A stretch of DNA of 64,000 nucleotides, taken from contig OX030955.1 of NCBI GenBank assembly GCA_943735955.1, positions 3,488,835 to 3,552,834 on the forward strand, read 5' to 3'. Position 1 is the stretch's first letter. Each line of letters opens with the position of its first letter. Below are positions 1 to 14,239 of the stretch, one piece after another. Source of the stretch: Piscicola geometra. Lineage: Eukaryota; Annelida; Clitellata; Hirudinida; Piscicolidae. The notes under the pieces are model-generated. The model did no database searches. It was not told the origin of the DNA and saw nothing but the letters and a program-made list of their open reading frames with translations. Position numbers and translations under genes: made by a program.

Positions 1-204
1 TACTACCCCCTCCAACTTCTACTACTACTACCCCCTCCAACTACTACTACTACTACCCCCCCCCCCAACTACTACCACTTCTACCCCCTCTCACACCCCC
101 TCCAACTACTACTACTACTACCCCCTCCAACTACTACTACCACTTCTACCCCCTCTCACACCCCCTCCAACTACTACTACTACTACTACTACCCCCTCGA
201 ACAG
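1..204. repeat. CTA/CCCCCTCCAA minisatellite, 3' end of a TCERG1 intron
   Basis: The first 200 bases are imperfect tandem copies of ACTACTACTACTACCCCCTCCA-like units. On the + strand this is a long pyrimidine-rich tract ending in CGAACAG directly before the first TCERG1 exon, so the repeat supplies the polypyrimidine tract of that acceptor. Confidence 0.8.
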
Positions 205-2842
<2,638 letters not shown>

Positions 2843-3376
2843 TGATGATGGGAGGGGATTATGGTGATGAAGATGGGGGTAGTGATCATGATGGTGGTGG
2901 TGGTGGTGTTGGTGGTGATGTTGATGGTGATGATGGTGGTGGTGGTGGTGATGATGATGATGGTGGTGGTGGTGGTGATGATGATGATGGGGGGTAATGG
3001 TAGTGGCGATGATGAAGATGATGAGGTTGGCGAAGAATGGGGATATTTATCTCTGTAGCGGAAAACTGGCTTTTTGGAGGAAGTGTGGGTAGGCTCAGTG
3101 CTAACAATTATCATCAGGAGTTTTTCTTGCTTATTTACGTGGTAAAAAGTGACTAATTTAAGATTATATTTGATGTTTATATAAAAAATGGATACTAATA
3201 AATTATTATATTCTTAATAAATTTAAAGTTCGAACTGTTTTTAATTTTATTTTTCATATTGAAGTATTTTAATAATTGGCGCCTAAATATCTTTGTTATT
3301 GCGAAGTATTTAAAGAGTGTAACTGCGTTTCATCTCGTAAACTTTTTAAAGCCGCGACATTTGAACTTGCTCTAAA
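2843..3376 (+). other. TCERG1 3' region and spacer before HMMR
   Basis: Right after the TCERG1 stop lies a GAT/GGT triplet repeat (about 2843-3000). It is followed by AT-rich DNA with an AATAAA-type signal near 3212 (CTTAATAAATTT). I see no gene in it; it probably holds the TCERG1 3' UTR and the HMMR promoter. Confidence 0.5.
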
Positions 3377-6300
3377 ATGTCTTTCGCGAAGTCTAAACTC
3401 AAGAGATTTAACGAAATAGAATGTAAGTTTTCACATTAAATAATTATTATATTGCAATAAGGAATAGAATTATTAAAACTTTGTTCAGTTACAACTTCAA
3501 AGCCTTGATAACCAAGCTTAGATAAGAAATAAAGTTTATTGAATTATAATTAATTCTTCAATTTCATAAATATTTTTTCAAGCAACGGCTCCTCCAGTAG
3601 GCTCTTATGATCCCAAGTTGGTTAACAAGGCAGTGGTGCCAGTTATTTTGTCAAAGGAAGAGCGTTTTAAAGAGCTAAAAGGTAAACCAAATTGGAAGTC
3701 GAAAGTAGTATGGGAATTCAAAATTCATATTTTTTAATGTTACCATTTAAAATCCGCTGAATAAAGTTGAATTAATTTTTTTAAAACCTTCCTGATTAAC
3801 CAGCTTCAGCACCTCCAGTGGGTTCTTATGATCCCCAACAGCAGGACAAGATACTAGCTCCAGGAGTTGCATGGAAGGAGGAGCGACCCAGAGAGTCTTT
3901 AAGTAAGCACAGTCTTTTGAAACTTTGAAATTTCAGAACTATAACTTTACTCCTTAATTCTTCACTCTCAATAGATGGCCCTAAATTATAGCTTAAGTGA
4001 GTATTTCACTGAAGTTATCATCTACAATAGTTGACTGAATCTAGTGATCACCATCTGCTCCATCCAGGCCTCACTCCATCCAAGTCACTCTGCCACCTCC
4101 TGTTCGACAAGTCGAGGCCGTCGAGTGCAAGGATGAGCATTTGTCTCTCGCCAGCCAATTCAGTCACATCCTTGAAGGTTTCCAGATGCAATTCAATTTC
4201 AATGAACCGTTTGCTAATAGTTTAAAATAAGGTGAATAATACAATATTTTTAGTTTACAGAAAGTTTTAGAGAGTACTATTTTACAGAGTGAAGTAGCGA
4301 AAACCACAAAAATACCGTGCATTATGCCTCCGAAAGAATTCGCCAAGAACAGGGAACTCACCAAACAAGTGAGATTAACGATAGCAGAATACTTTTAGCT
4401 CAACTCTTGGGAAGTGTGCATAATTAAAGTGAATCAAACGAAGCCACATCATTTAATTACTTCAAAATGAAATTTGTTTTAATTCCTTCTCACATGCACA
4501 GAATGCCAGATTGATGCAAGAAAACAAAAGTTTGAAAGACGAATTGCATCAGCAGACCGAAAAGTATAAGCTGTTGATGGAATCGATGGAGGTTGAGGTG
4601 GGTGTGAAAGACAAGCTGGAAAAGGAGATAAGTGAACTAAAGAGAAGAGAGGAGGAGACGGTGAAGAATGGAGAGAAGCAAGAAGATTTAAAAAAAGAGA
4701 TGGTAAGTTTGGAGGAGAAGATAAGGATGGATGAGAGAGAGATGGATGCAAGAGTGACGGAGTTGAAGGGGGTGATTGCGGGGCTGGAAGAAAGCCTTGA
4801 AGCTGAGAAGGCGAGGTTTGGTAGAGAAGAGGAGGTGTTTTCGAGGGAGAAGGAGGAGTTGAGGAGGGAGTTGGAGGAGGTTAGGAGGGAGAAGGAGGAG
4901 TGGCAGGAGAGGGTCGCTTTGATGGAGGAGGAGAAGGTGAGGGAGTTAAGTGCTCTGGAGGGGGTGGTGGAGGAACAGAAGAAGGTAATGGAAGCAAGAG
5001 TTTCTGAGATGATGTGGCAGATGTCTACATTGCAAGATGTTTTGGAAACAGAAAAAGCGAGGTTTTGTAGAGAAGAGGAAGAGTTGTTGAGGAGTAGAGA
5101 GCGAGAAGAAGGATTGAAGAAAGAGATTGCAACTCTGGAGGAGGGGATGAGGAGGTTGGAAGAGGATAAGGAAGAGATCGATTCAAGAGTTAGTGAGTTG
5201 AAGGAGGAGATTTTGAGATTGGAAGGAAGTCTGGAAGCGGAAAGGCTGAGGTTTGGTAGAGAAGAGGAGGAGTTTTTGAGGGAGAAGGAGGAGTTGAGGA
5301 GGGAGTTGGAGGAGGGGGAGGGCAACAGGAAGGAGTGTCTGAGGTTGCTGGAGGAGAAGCTGCAGCAGCAGGGGGCAGTCTTCGAGGTGGAAAAGGAGGA
5401 GTTGCAGAAAGAGATGTCTGCAGTGGAGATAAAGAGAGGCGAGGAGATGTTGAGGAATAAGGAGAGAGAAGAAGGATTGAAAAAAGAGATTGCAACTCTT
5501 GAGGAGGAGATGAGGAGGTTGGAGGAAGAATTGTGTGCAAGAGTTAGTGAGTTGAAGAAGGAGGTGGCAAGGCTTGAAGATGCCTTGGCAGCGGAAAAGG
5601 TGAGGTTTGGAAGAGAAAGGGAGGAGTTTGGAAGGGAGAGAGCGGAGATGGAGGAGGGGATGAGGAGGTTGGAGGCAGAATTGAGTGCAAGAGTTAGTGA
5701 GTTGAAGGAGGAGATTGTGAGATTGGAAGGAAGTCTGGAGGCTGAGAAGGCGAGGTTTGGTAGAGAAAGGGAGGAGTTTGGGAGGGAGAGGGCGGAGATG
5801 GAGGTGGAATGTCGTTCCTTGAAGGAGAGACAAGCCACTCTCTCAGAGGAACACGCTGTAAAGATTGATGAGATGGAGGCAGAAAAAGAGGAGTTGAAGA
5901 GATTGTGTGAGAGTCGAGTGGGAGAGATGAGGAGGGAGAAGGAGGAGTGGCAGGAGAGGGTCGCTTTGATGGAGGAGGAGAAGGTGAAGGAGGTAAGCGC
6001 TCTGGAGGGGGTGGTGGAGGAACAGAAGAAGGTAATGGAAGCAAGAGTTGCTGAGATGATGTGGCAGATGTCTACATTGCAAGATGTTTTGGCAACAGAA
6101 AAAGAGAGGTTTTTTAGAGAAGAGGAAGAGTTGTTGAGGAGTAGAGAGAGAGAAGAAGGATTGAAGAAAGAGATTGCAACTCTGGAGGAGGGGATGAGGA
6201 GGTTGGAAGAGGATAAGGAAGAGATCGATTCAAGAGTTAGTGAGTTGAAGGAGGAGATTTTGAGGCTGCAAGGAAGTCTGGAAGCGGAAAGGCTGAGGTT

Positions 6301-8842
6301 TGGTAGAGAAGAGAAGGAGTTTTTGAGGGAGAAAGATGAGTTGAGGAGGGAGTTGGAGGAGGGGGAGGGCAACAGGAAGGAGTGTCTGAGGTTGCTGGAG
6401 GAGAAGCTGCAGCAGCAGGGGGCAGTCTTCGAGGTGGAAAAGGAGGAGTTGCAGAAAGAGATGTCTGCAGTGGAGATAAAGAGAGGCGAGGAGATGTTGA
6501 GGAATAAGGAGAGAGAAGAAGGATTGAAAAAAGAGATTGCAACTCTTGAGGAGGAGATGAGGAGGTTGGAGGAAGAGTTGAGTGCAAGAGTTAGTGAGTT
6601 GAATGAGGAGATTGTGAGATTGGAAGGAAGTCTGGAGGCTGAGAAGGCGAGGTTTGGTAGAGAAAGGGAGGAGTTTGGGAGGGAGAGGGCGGAGATGGAG
6701 GTGGAATGTCGTTCCTTGAAGGAGAGACAAGCCACTCTCTCAGAGGAACACGCTGTAAAGATTGATGAGATGGAGGCAGAAAAAGAGGAGTTGAAGAGAT
6801 TGTGTGAGAGTCGAGTGGGAGAGATGAGGAGGGAAAAGGAGGAGTGGCAGGAGAGGGTCGCTTTGATGGAGGAGGAGAAGGTGAAGGAGGTAAGCGCTCT
6901 GGAGGGGGTGGTGGAGGAACAGAAGAAGGTAATGGAAGCAAGAGTTGCTGAGATGATGTGGCAGATGTCTACATTGCAAGATGTTTTGGCAACAGAAAAA
7001 GAGAGGTTTTTTAGAGAAGAGGAAGAGTTGTTGAGGAGTAGAGAGAGAGAAGAAGGATTGAAGAAAGAGATTGCAACTCTGGAGGAGGGGATGAGGAGGT
7101 TGGAAGAGGATAAGGAAGAGATCGATTCAAGAGTTAGTGAGTTGAAGGAGGAGATTTTGAGATTGGAAGGAAGTCTGGAAGCGGAAAGGCTGAGGTTTGG
7201 TAGAGAAGAGAAGGAGTTTTTGAGGGAGAAGGAGGAGTTGAGGAGGGAGTTGGAGGAGGTGAGAAGGGAGAAGGAGGAGTGGCAGGAGAGGGTCGCTTTG
7301 ATGGAGGAGAAAAAGGCGGAGTTGGAAAGGCGTCAGTCTGGTCTGATTGAGGAGCAAGGAATTCTCGAGATGGAATGTCGTTCCTTGAAGGAGAGACAAG
7401 TCGTTCTGTCGGAGGAAATGGATGAGATGCAAATAGAGAAGGAGGAGATGAAGGGCTTGTGGGACAGACGAATGGAAGAGTTGAGTGGGGAGGTGGCAAG
7501 GCTTGAAGATGCCTTGGCAGGAGAAAAGGCGAGGTCTGCTAGAGCGGAGATGGAGTCGAAGATGGCGGAGCAGTTGCGAGAGCAAGTGGCGAGGATGCAA
7601 GAAGGCACCGAGGAGAGTCTCAAGGCAATCCAGATGGAGTATCGGTCCTTGGAGGAAAGACATGCACTCCTCTCTGAGGAACACGCGCTGAATGTTGATG
7701 AAATGCGACTGGAAAAAGAAGAAATGAAACGATTGTTCGAAAAAAAGCAAAGAGATGTCGAGTCTAAAATGCATGTGGCCAGACAAGACGCTTCAAAGTA
7801 AGCCGACTAAACATCTCATTTGCTGCAATAATTTATTGAAAGTGCATTAATAGATTCGATATCTATACGGTATATCTTTTAAATCATTCTATTTTCATTA
7901 ACTTAAAGTGTAGAAAATACTTTTAATTCGCCAGATGGAAGGCTCTGTTCGAGGACTTGAGCCGCCAGATCGAGCCCTTCAAGGAGCAGCTGGAGGAGTT
8001 CGAGATGGAGAGACAAGCACTCCTCAGCGAGAACAAGAACGCCCACAAGGAGGTGCAGAAGCTCACCACGGAGTTCGGAAAGGTTCTCTTGTTACTTCTT
8101 TCGATTGACCATTTAGATTAATTGTAACCAATTAATAATTATTGATCGGGTTAAAAGAGATTTACCGATTTTATGGCAGTTTTATTATTTTTACATTGAT
8201 AGTTTGTTTTTTTCTATATTGTTCTTATTCTTTTTTCAATTTTGCAGGTTTTAGGCCACCAGAACCACAAGCAAAAGATAAAATACTTGGTTAAGTTGAA
8301 GGAAGAAAACCTCATCTTTAAACAGGTAACATCACTATCCTCATGCACGTCTTCATTATCTAACTATGTATAAAGACTTCAGTAATGCCTATTCAACACA
8401 CATTTTGTTCCGGAACATTTGCATCTTGCAACACCACCACCACGACCACTTCTCACAGGAAATTGAACGCTTGCGTATGAAGGCCTCCATCGACAAGAAA
8501 CGTCTCGAGAAGGTGGCTGACACCAGACGCCAATCCAGGTTCGACCCTCGATACGCCTTCAAACACGGCCAGCTGGAGGAGGAGGAGGAGGATGAGCCAC
8601 TTCCCAACGACTTCAGCGTCACATTTTATGGAGATTTCGACGAAAATTCAACTCCTCGACAGGTGCTCAGGGAGAGGAACTACAGCGAACGCTCTGAGAG
8701 CAACTCTTCGGTCCTCCACCCCTCCGATGCTGTCTCCAAAAGAACCTCCATCCTTCCCTCCTCATCTTCCAACGCAAGCAGTCCACCTTCCCATGTACGC
8801 TCCAAGCTGCCTCCTGATGTCAAATGTAGGAAGGCCAAGTGA
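3377..8842 (+). CDS. HMMR: HMMR/RHAMM, hyaluronan-mediated motility receptor-like spindle protein
   Basis: HMMR is a coiled-coil microtubule- and spindle-associated protein. Nine exons join in frame: 3377-3422, 3583-3681, 3804-3902, 4068-4177, 4261-4368, 4502-7797, 7935-8082, 8248-8325 and 8459-8842. The start MSFAKSKLKRFNEIE is the typical HMMR N-terminus. Exons 2 and 3 are both 99 bp, phase 1 to phase 1, and each carries an APPVGSYDP microtubule-binding-type motif. Exon 6 (about 1,098 codons) is almost pure Glu/Arg/Leu coiled coil with duplicated blocks. The diagnostic C-terminus follows: KWKALFEDLSRQIEPFKEQL, then VLGHQNHKQKIKYLVKLKEEN, the region that carries the hyaluronan-binding-like basic motif in vertebrates. 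Exon 9 encodes a basic helix and then an acidic, Ser-rich tail. Exon 4 is the least certain. The protein is much longer than the roughly 725-residue human one because of exon 6 growth. Confidence 0.9.
5021..7260 (+). repeat. Tandem segmental duplications inside the HMMR coiled-coil exon
   Basis: The same text recurs at fixed offsets. ATGTCTACAT occurs at 5021, 6068 and 6965 (offsets 1,047 and 897). GGCAACAGGA occurs at 5321 and 6368 (1,047). GTGGAATGTC occurs at about 5804 and 6701 (897). All offsets are multiples of three, and copies differ by only a few bases, so the duplications look recent. Confidence 0.9.
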
Positions 8843-9105
8843 ACTGGAGAGTTTTGTGACATTTGCTTTTAAATCAAGTTTGTACATCGTTTATTCTCCA
8901 AATCTGTTCTTCCATCTTAATGCAGCACTGTTTGATCTCTTATAAATGCTGATCAAGCGAACCTAAGAGTGAAAGTTAACTTCAATTACTAACTATAGCT
9001 ACTAATTATATTATTCTTTCACACTTGCTTTTCCTTAAAATATATTTAAAAGTTTTGTTTTTAAGCACCATTTTCATCCTGTGGAAGCATTTGTAATAGC
9101 ATATA
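8843..9105 (+). other. HMMR 3' flank
   Basis: AT-rich DNA between the HMMR stop and the SINE, probably 3' UTR. No open frame of interest and no clear AATAAA before the SINE. Confidence 0.4.
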
Positions 9106-9358
9106 TGGGGGAGCGGGGATGGCTTAGTTGGTAGACGTCGGACTTGCAACTTAAAGGTTGCCAGTTCGAATCCTTGGAAGCAACCGTGAACTATCATATA
9201 CCTAGTGTATATGATGCGGTGTTTGCGACGTATGCATTGAAAGATGTGTACGTCGTGTGGAGTGGCGCCTTGGCGCATAAGAACCATGGTTCTCAGAACC
9301 ATTGTAACATGGCATGCGTCTGTCAGGCTGTGAATAGTATAGACCAAAAAAAAAAAAA
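9106..9358 (+). mobile_element. tRNA-derived SINE, copy 1
   Basis: About 250 bp with a tRNA-like head. An A-box-like TGGCTTAGTTGG lies at 9120-9131 and a B-box-like AGTTCGAATCC at 9163-9173, the normal spacing for an RNA polymerase III promoter. A non-tRNA body follows (GTGTTTGCGACGTATGCATTG, GAACCATGGTTCTCAGAACC), then a poly-A tail. ATATATG appears on both sides and may be a short target-site duplication. A second copy lies at 21917-22160. Confidence 0.88.
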
Positions 9359-10147
9359 TATATATGCTACTGGCAATTTGAGGCAGGATGAGGCAATTCC
9401 TAGGCTTTTCTGAAAATATAAATTGCTTGCGATTTTGTTTAAATAGTATTTTAACAGTTCTATTTTATATTCAATAAATCCACACAAAAATTGTAATTTT
9501 TTTATCTTTTATTCCGTTTCATAGTTTATTGCAGAAATTTAATTTTATTTGATAAATAAAAAAATTTAAAAGTACAATGTTTTAGTATTTTTTAAGTATT
9601 ATATTTCATTGCATCAAGTTGTAGATTGCAATTTATATGCTAAATCTAAAGTTTCTAAAATTGTCATTTTTTAATATTTCAGGCAATCTGTTGAAAAAAC
9701 GAGTAATTTTTAGGCACTCTATGGATTATCTATTTCTACACATTGCGTTTAACAAATCTATTAATTTTATTTACATTGAATTTTTAACGTGAATATTTTG
9801 TAAATTTGAATAAATCCTTTAAATGAATGCTATCAATTGCCCCGCGAAGAAAACGATTCATAAAAATTTTATTAAAATCATAATTTTCGACACATTTTGA
9901 ACAAGGTTTATAAATTTATATATTTTTTCTTTTCAAAATCTTTGAAATCCTGCGTGAATGCTGTAATTTAGATAAGTGACTCAAGATTTAATGTTTGAAC
10001 AAACATATTTATTTCAACATGCCATGAACTTATTTATATAATAGAGGCAGAACTGTTTGAGAAAGATTTTTAGATTCGAAAGGAAGTTTAAAAATATAAA
10101 AAGCAATATTTTATTAATTTTTTTCTTTCAAATTAAATATCATTGGT
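9359..10147. other. AT-rich intergenic region
   Basis: No convincing exon on either strand. It is low-complexity A/T sequence ending in the presumed promoter of the Ig-domain gene. Confidence 0.5.
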
Positions 10148-13100
10148 ATGAAGAACCTAGTTAAGTCATTGTTGGCAGCATTGATGCTTTCTGCGGTTTT
10201 AGGAATTTCCGAGGACCTGATAGATCTGACTGAAGAAATATACAATCAGGTGAGAAATACTTCATTTCCCTGTCGAAAAGTTCCAAACATTTAGGATAAT
10301 TCAAGAATAGACACAATTGTTCATTAAATTAAATATGAAACAAAATTGAGGTTTCAATGAACCTTCATAAATTCCTTTAAAGATAATTTAATCATTATAT
10401 TTTCTAATCCAGACATACTGGCAAAAGCGTATCTTCTTTCATGCGCCCTTCTTCAAGATGAAGAAGCGTCACGTTACCTACTTTCCATCCGGTTTAAATA
10501 ACTATAAAATAAAACTATTTAGTAAATTTTGAAAAAATTAATTATTAAAACCCAAATATTAATTTTACCTTCGCGCATCAATTACTTATAAATCTCTCTT
10601 TAAATCCGCACAGGACATTTAGACACAATCACTCTTATATTTCAATCAAACAAACCTTTCCATGTCAGGTGGTTTGATGGGATTATTAAATAATTGATTT
10701 AATTATAAATAATCTTAAGTCTCAAAAGATTAAAAAATTTAATGAATCAAAAATAGAGAAGATCTGAAGACTCTTGTCGTCTCTCAGATGGTTCAGGAAA
10801 ATGGAAAACGACAAGTTGGCAAACTCAGAAGTGGCTTACAAGCTGCCTGTGGAAGGTCATTAATTCAAATTTAACCAAAAATAACTGTAAATGAGGGAAT
10901 TTGAAGAAAGTAAATATTTTGACAAATAAAAGTCACATTCAACCAACAATTATTTCAATTGTCGGTTAGTTTACCGACTGAAAGGGCTTTACAAACCTTT
11001 AAACTAGAAACATAAATAATATAATTGAATAATATTTATACAACTATGTCAAAAAAAAGCGCAACAAAAGTTTTTGTGAATTTGAAAAAATGAGAAATTA
11101 AAACTCTACTAAGGTGATCCAAACTTCTCAAAGAGTGTGATGCGTTCAAGGAATTTATGGGCATCGAAACTGAAGGTTGTTGGTTTGACGAAGAGCAGAG
11201 ACTTCGAAACTGTGATTTCATCGGCCGATGGAACCTTCCAGTACAGGATTGGAACAAAGGTTTGTATGCTTTTATACTTTCAAATTTATAGGTTTTTGAA
11301 AAATGTCGCAAAACCCTTTTTTCGAAACTAAAAATACCATTTTAGCAAATGAAAACTAACAAGTTATATTGGAAATTCATAGTTTTACTATTGAAAGCTT
11401 TTGAAAGTTTACTTTAAAATAATGTAGTGCGCCTAATACATGGTGTTTTACGGTATATCTTCTTGGAAAATCAATTAATCAAAGAAATTTCTATAACGCT
11501 TTTTCAAACAAGAATTAGTGCTCAAACGTTTAAACGTTCTCAAAAATCAATTTTTACAAATATCTATAGATTAAATGTAACTTTTATTATTGCATTTAAA
11601 ATATTTTCGTAAAAAGTTTATCTGTCTTGTGAGCAGGTAGAGTCTTGGTCTAGCGAGAGGTCGCACGAGCAGGAAATCGAAGCACCTAATTGGCTGGTGA
11701 ATCCTCCGAAGCACGTGGTCGTGAAGGAAGGACGCAAACTGGCATTGTCGTGTGCAGCACTGGTTTCCGAAGGTGTTTTTATTTTGGTTTAAAAATTTCA
11801 ATAATATAGTTGCAAACCAGGCATTTGTATATTTTTATTGCAAAAAATTAGACGTTAGATCTAATTATTTCCTAAAAATTTTCACAAAATAATGCTTTTT
11901 TAATGTATTTGATATATTTTTCATTAACAAATAATTTCTTCTTTCCCCTCTTCCATCTTGCTTCTTCCCACCAGAGCGAAGCGGCTTCACGGATGAGTTG
12001 ATTTTGTATCAAGAGTCTACGAGACAAGCCTACAACCACTTGAACGCCACTGATGCTGCCAACTCTTATATGCACCCTCCAGACCAAAACTACCTTCTCA
12101 AGGTATACAAATTATTAGTGATTGATATGTATGTCTTGTTTTCGTGTTCTAATGCTAACGAATATGTGGAGAATTCAGGTTTATGAAATCAATTTGAAAT
12201 AAGTTTAAAAAATAGTTTTGACTTGATAAAAGGCATATTTTAACACTAGTATAACTAATTTCAACATTCTGTCTACTTTACGCCAGGTTCAAAAGCTAGA
12301 AATCTTCAGCACGCACAAAGACGCCAAAGGAAGGGTTGAAAACCATAGAAGCAATCTCTTATCGGCCAAGACTCTAGAACCGTACAGCAACTCCAAGGAC
12401 ATTGTCTACCAAGTAGGTTTGACTGCCTATAATGTGAGTGCACGCCACTCTGGCAAGTACTACTGCTCTTTCGACCGGAGGGATGACCGTCTGTTGGTGC
12501 TGACGAGTGTGAGGGTGGTCGATGGGGCTGGTGAAGATGGTGTGGAAGGAAGCCATCGAAAAATTGAAGGCTTTGGACGGGGTGATGGGGGAATGAATGA
12601 AGTTTATGGGAGGAACGCTGGTGAACTGGAGGAGGAAGGGTCTACCTTGAGATATGCATCAAGAAGAAAAAAGTTTAATAAGAGAAAGCATTTACATAAA
12701 AAGTTTCAAAACTCAAAAAGAAAAAACAGACTTGAAAATTCCTTTGAGTTTAACTCGCTTCGCAAAAAGGAAGAAATCCAAGTTGAAGTGATGAGTTGTG
12801 AGAAGGGGAGGATTTTGAATGGTGTGTGGATGGTGAAAAAAGGCGAATCGAGTTGTCTGCGGTGTCGAGGAAAAGGGGGTGGAAACAGGCTGAAGGTGAA
12901 GATTTTGAGAGATGGAACAAACTTGAAGAATTTGGCTGAAAAGGGTCTACACAAAACTCTCTCAAAAAACCGTCGTAATAGAAAAGTTTCGGTTGGAAAA
13001 ACTTTCGATGGAAAGAGAATTTTTTTTACAAAAAGGCAAGTAGAAAAAAGAGATTTCACTTCCGCGTACAACATCAAGAAACGAATTGTGAGAAAAGTCA

Positions 13101-13387
13101 ATGGCAACAATGGTGCTGGTAGTAAAAAAATTGATTTGTCTGAAGACTGTTCCAACAACCACCACCAAGACAGCCATCCTTCGCTCAAATGCCTGGGTTT
13201 GGAATCATTCGTTAACGTGGCTGATGGTGGAGTTCACGAGAGCACACTCACCCTCCACAACCCACACCCTTCCTCTTTCCCTCAGCGCGGTCACGTTTTC
13301 ACGTGTGAAGCCAGAGACGGCGAAGAACACAAGGCCGTGCAGTTCAGTGTGCGATACTACGACGGTGAGGCTCTGGCAAACAACTGA
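10148..13387 (+). CDS. Secreted immunoglobulin-domain protein (about 604 residues)
   Basis: Eight exons join in frame: 10148-10249, 10413-10491, 10614-10668, 10788-10855, 11114-11259, 11637-11772, 11975-12102 and 12287-13387. The start MKNLVKSLLAALMLSAVLG is a clear signal peptide. Ig1 reads TITLIFQSN...VRWF and later ADGTFQYRIG. The two positions expected to hold the disulphide cysteines are Phe and Tyr. Ig2 reads PPKHVVVKEGRKLALSCAAL and ends with a textbook HSGKYYCSF. A long Lys/Arg-rich linker (about 12640-12760) with many dibasic sites follows, then a third Ig-like region ending GHVFTCEARDGEEHK...SVRYY. The last exon either stops at 13385-13387 or splices from ACGACG|GTGAGG at 13372 into downstream sequence, possibly the membrane protein at 14240. 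No specific family was recognised. Confidence 0.72.
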
Positions 13388-14239
13388 TTTTTTGAAGTCT
13401 TTGCATGAAATGAGTTTTTTCATTTAAGACGTAAATGAATTCACAGTTCATTACGAATTATTTGCTATTTTCTGTGTTAGCATAGACTTTTAGTTAAAAT
13501 GGTTTGTGAACATACTTGGTAACTATGAATATTTTGATTTTGGTTACTTTGCGCTGTTAAGTTATTAGATTCATCAGCGAGGATTACTGAGCAGTGCAGC
13601 AATGAACGCGATGTTGGATCGATGATAACAGCTTGTGAGAACAAGAAGTTTATAAGAGAAGATGTGCTAACGATAACAAGCAACATATGAAAGGAAATAA
13701 CAACGCCTGGTAGAAGCATAGTATGCAGAAAATCTAATCAAATATAAATCGAAGCATCTCAAGAAGAATAAGGTATTAATTATTCGTTATCTTTAAATAT
13801 CAAGTTCGCTTGCGTGATAGGTATTGACTGGTGATTCAGACGTGTTAAAACATAAGCGGTGTTGCTGTCAGAAGGGGTTTCGACATTTGAGCAAGAATTT
13901 GTCTTTCTACAGTTTCTGTGAAATAACTTTTTCTCGAAAAAGTGTTCATGAGCTTTTATGGCTTTAATTGTTGTATTAGTTTAGTAAAGTTAATAAGTTT
14001 ATTTGGAGAGATTTATCTATTGTATTTTGTGAATACGTAAAGTAAGTTCTAAATTTCTGAATTGTTTTGAATTTCTTTAAATATTTTTCTGGAATTGAGA
14101 TGTTTTACTGAAAGTTTACATCATGCGCTCAAAATAATGTTGCTTCAAGAATAAAACTAATGATTCAATCTTCATGATAACAGAACGAAATTAACCTAAA
14201 AATAAAAACTCTGATGACCTTCTCCAAAAAGAGTCCAGC
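13388..14239 (+). other. Spacer between the Ig gene and the membrane-protein gene
   Basis: AT-rich DNA with no supported exon. It is either an intergenic promoter region, or an intron if the two flanking genes are really one. Confidence 0.4.

Noticed and set aside
3976..4020. A possible extra HMMR exon (ATGGCCCTAAATTATAGC)
   Set aside because: It gives a stop codon in the required phase. Skipping to 4068 keeps frame.
4549..6735. A 728-codon open frame on the minus strand, opposite the HMMR coiled-coil exon
   Set aside because: It is Ser/Leu/Asn-rich antisense of GAG/AAG codons with the same internal repeats. It has no domain, and the plus strand has a full, conserved HMMR gene.
9106..9180. 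A tRNA gene at the head of the repeat
   Set aside because: Boxes A and B are present, but the acceptor stem does not pair, and the same sequence recurs at 21.9 kb with a long body and A tail, so it is a SINE head.
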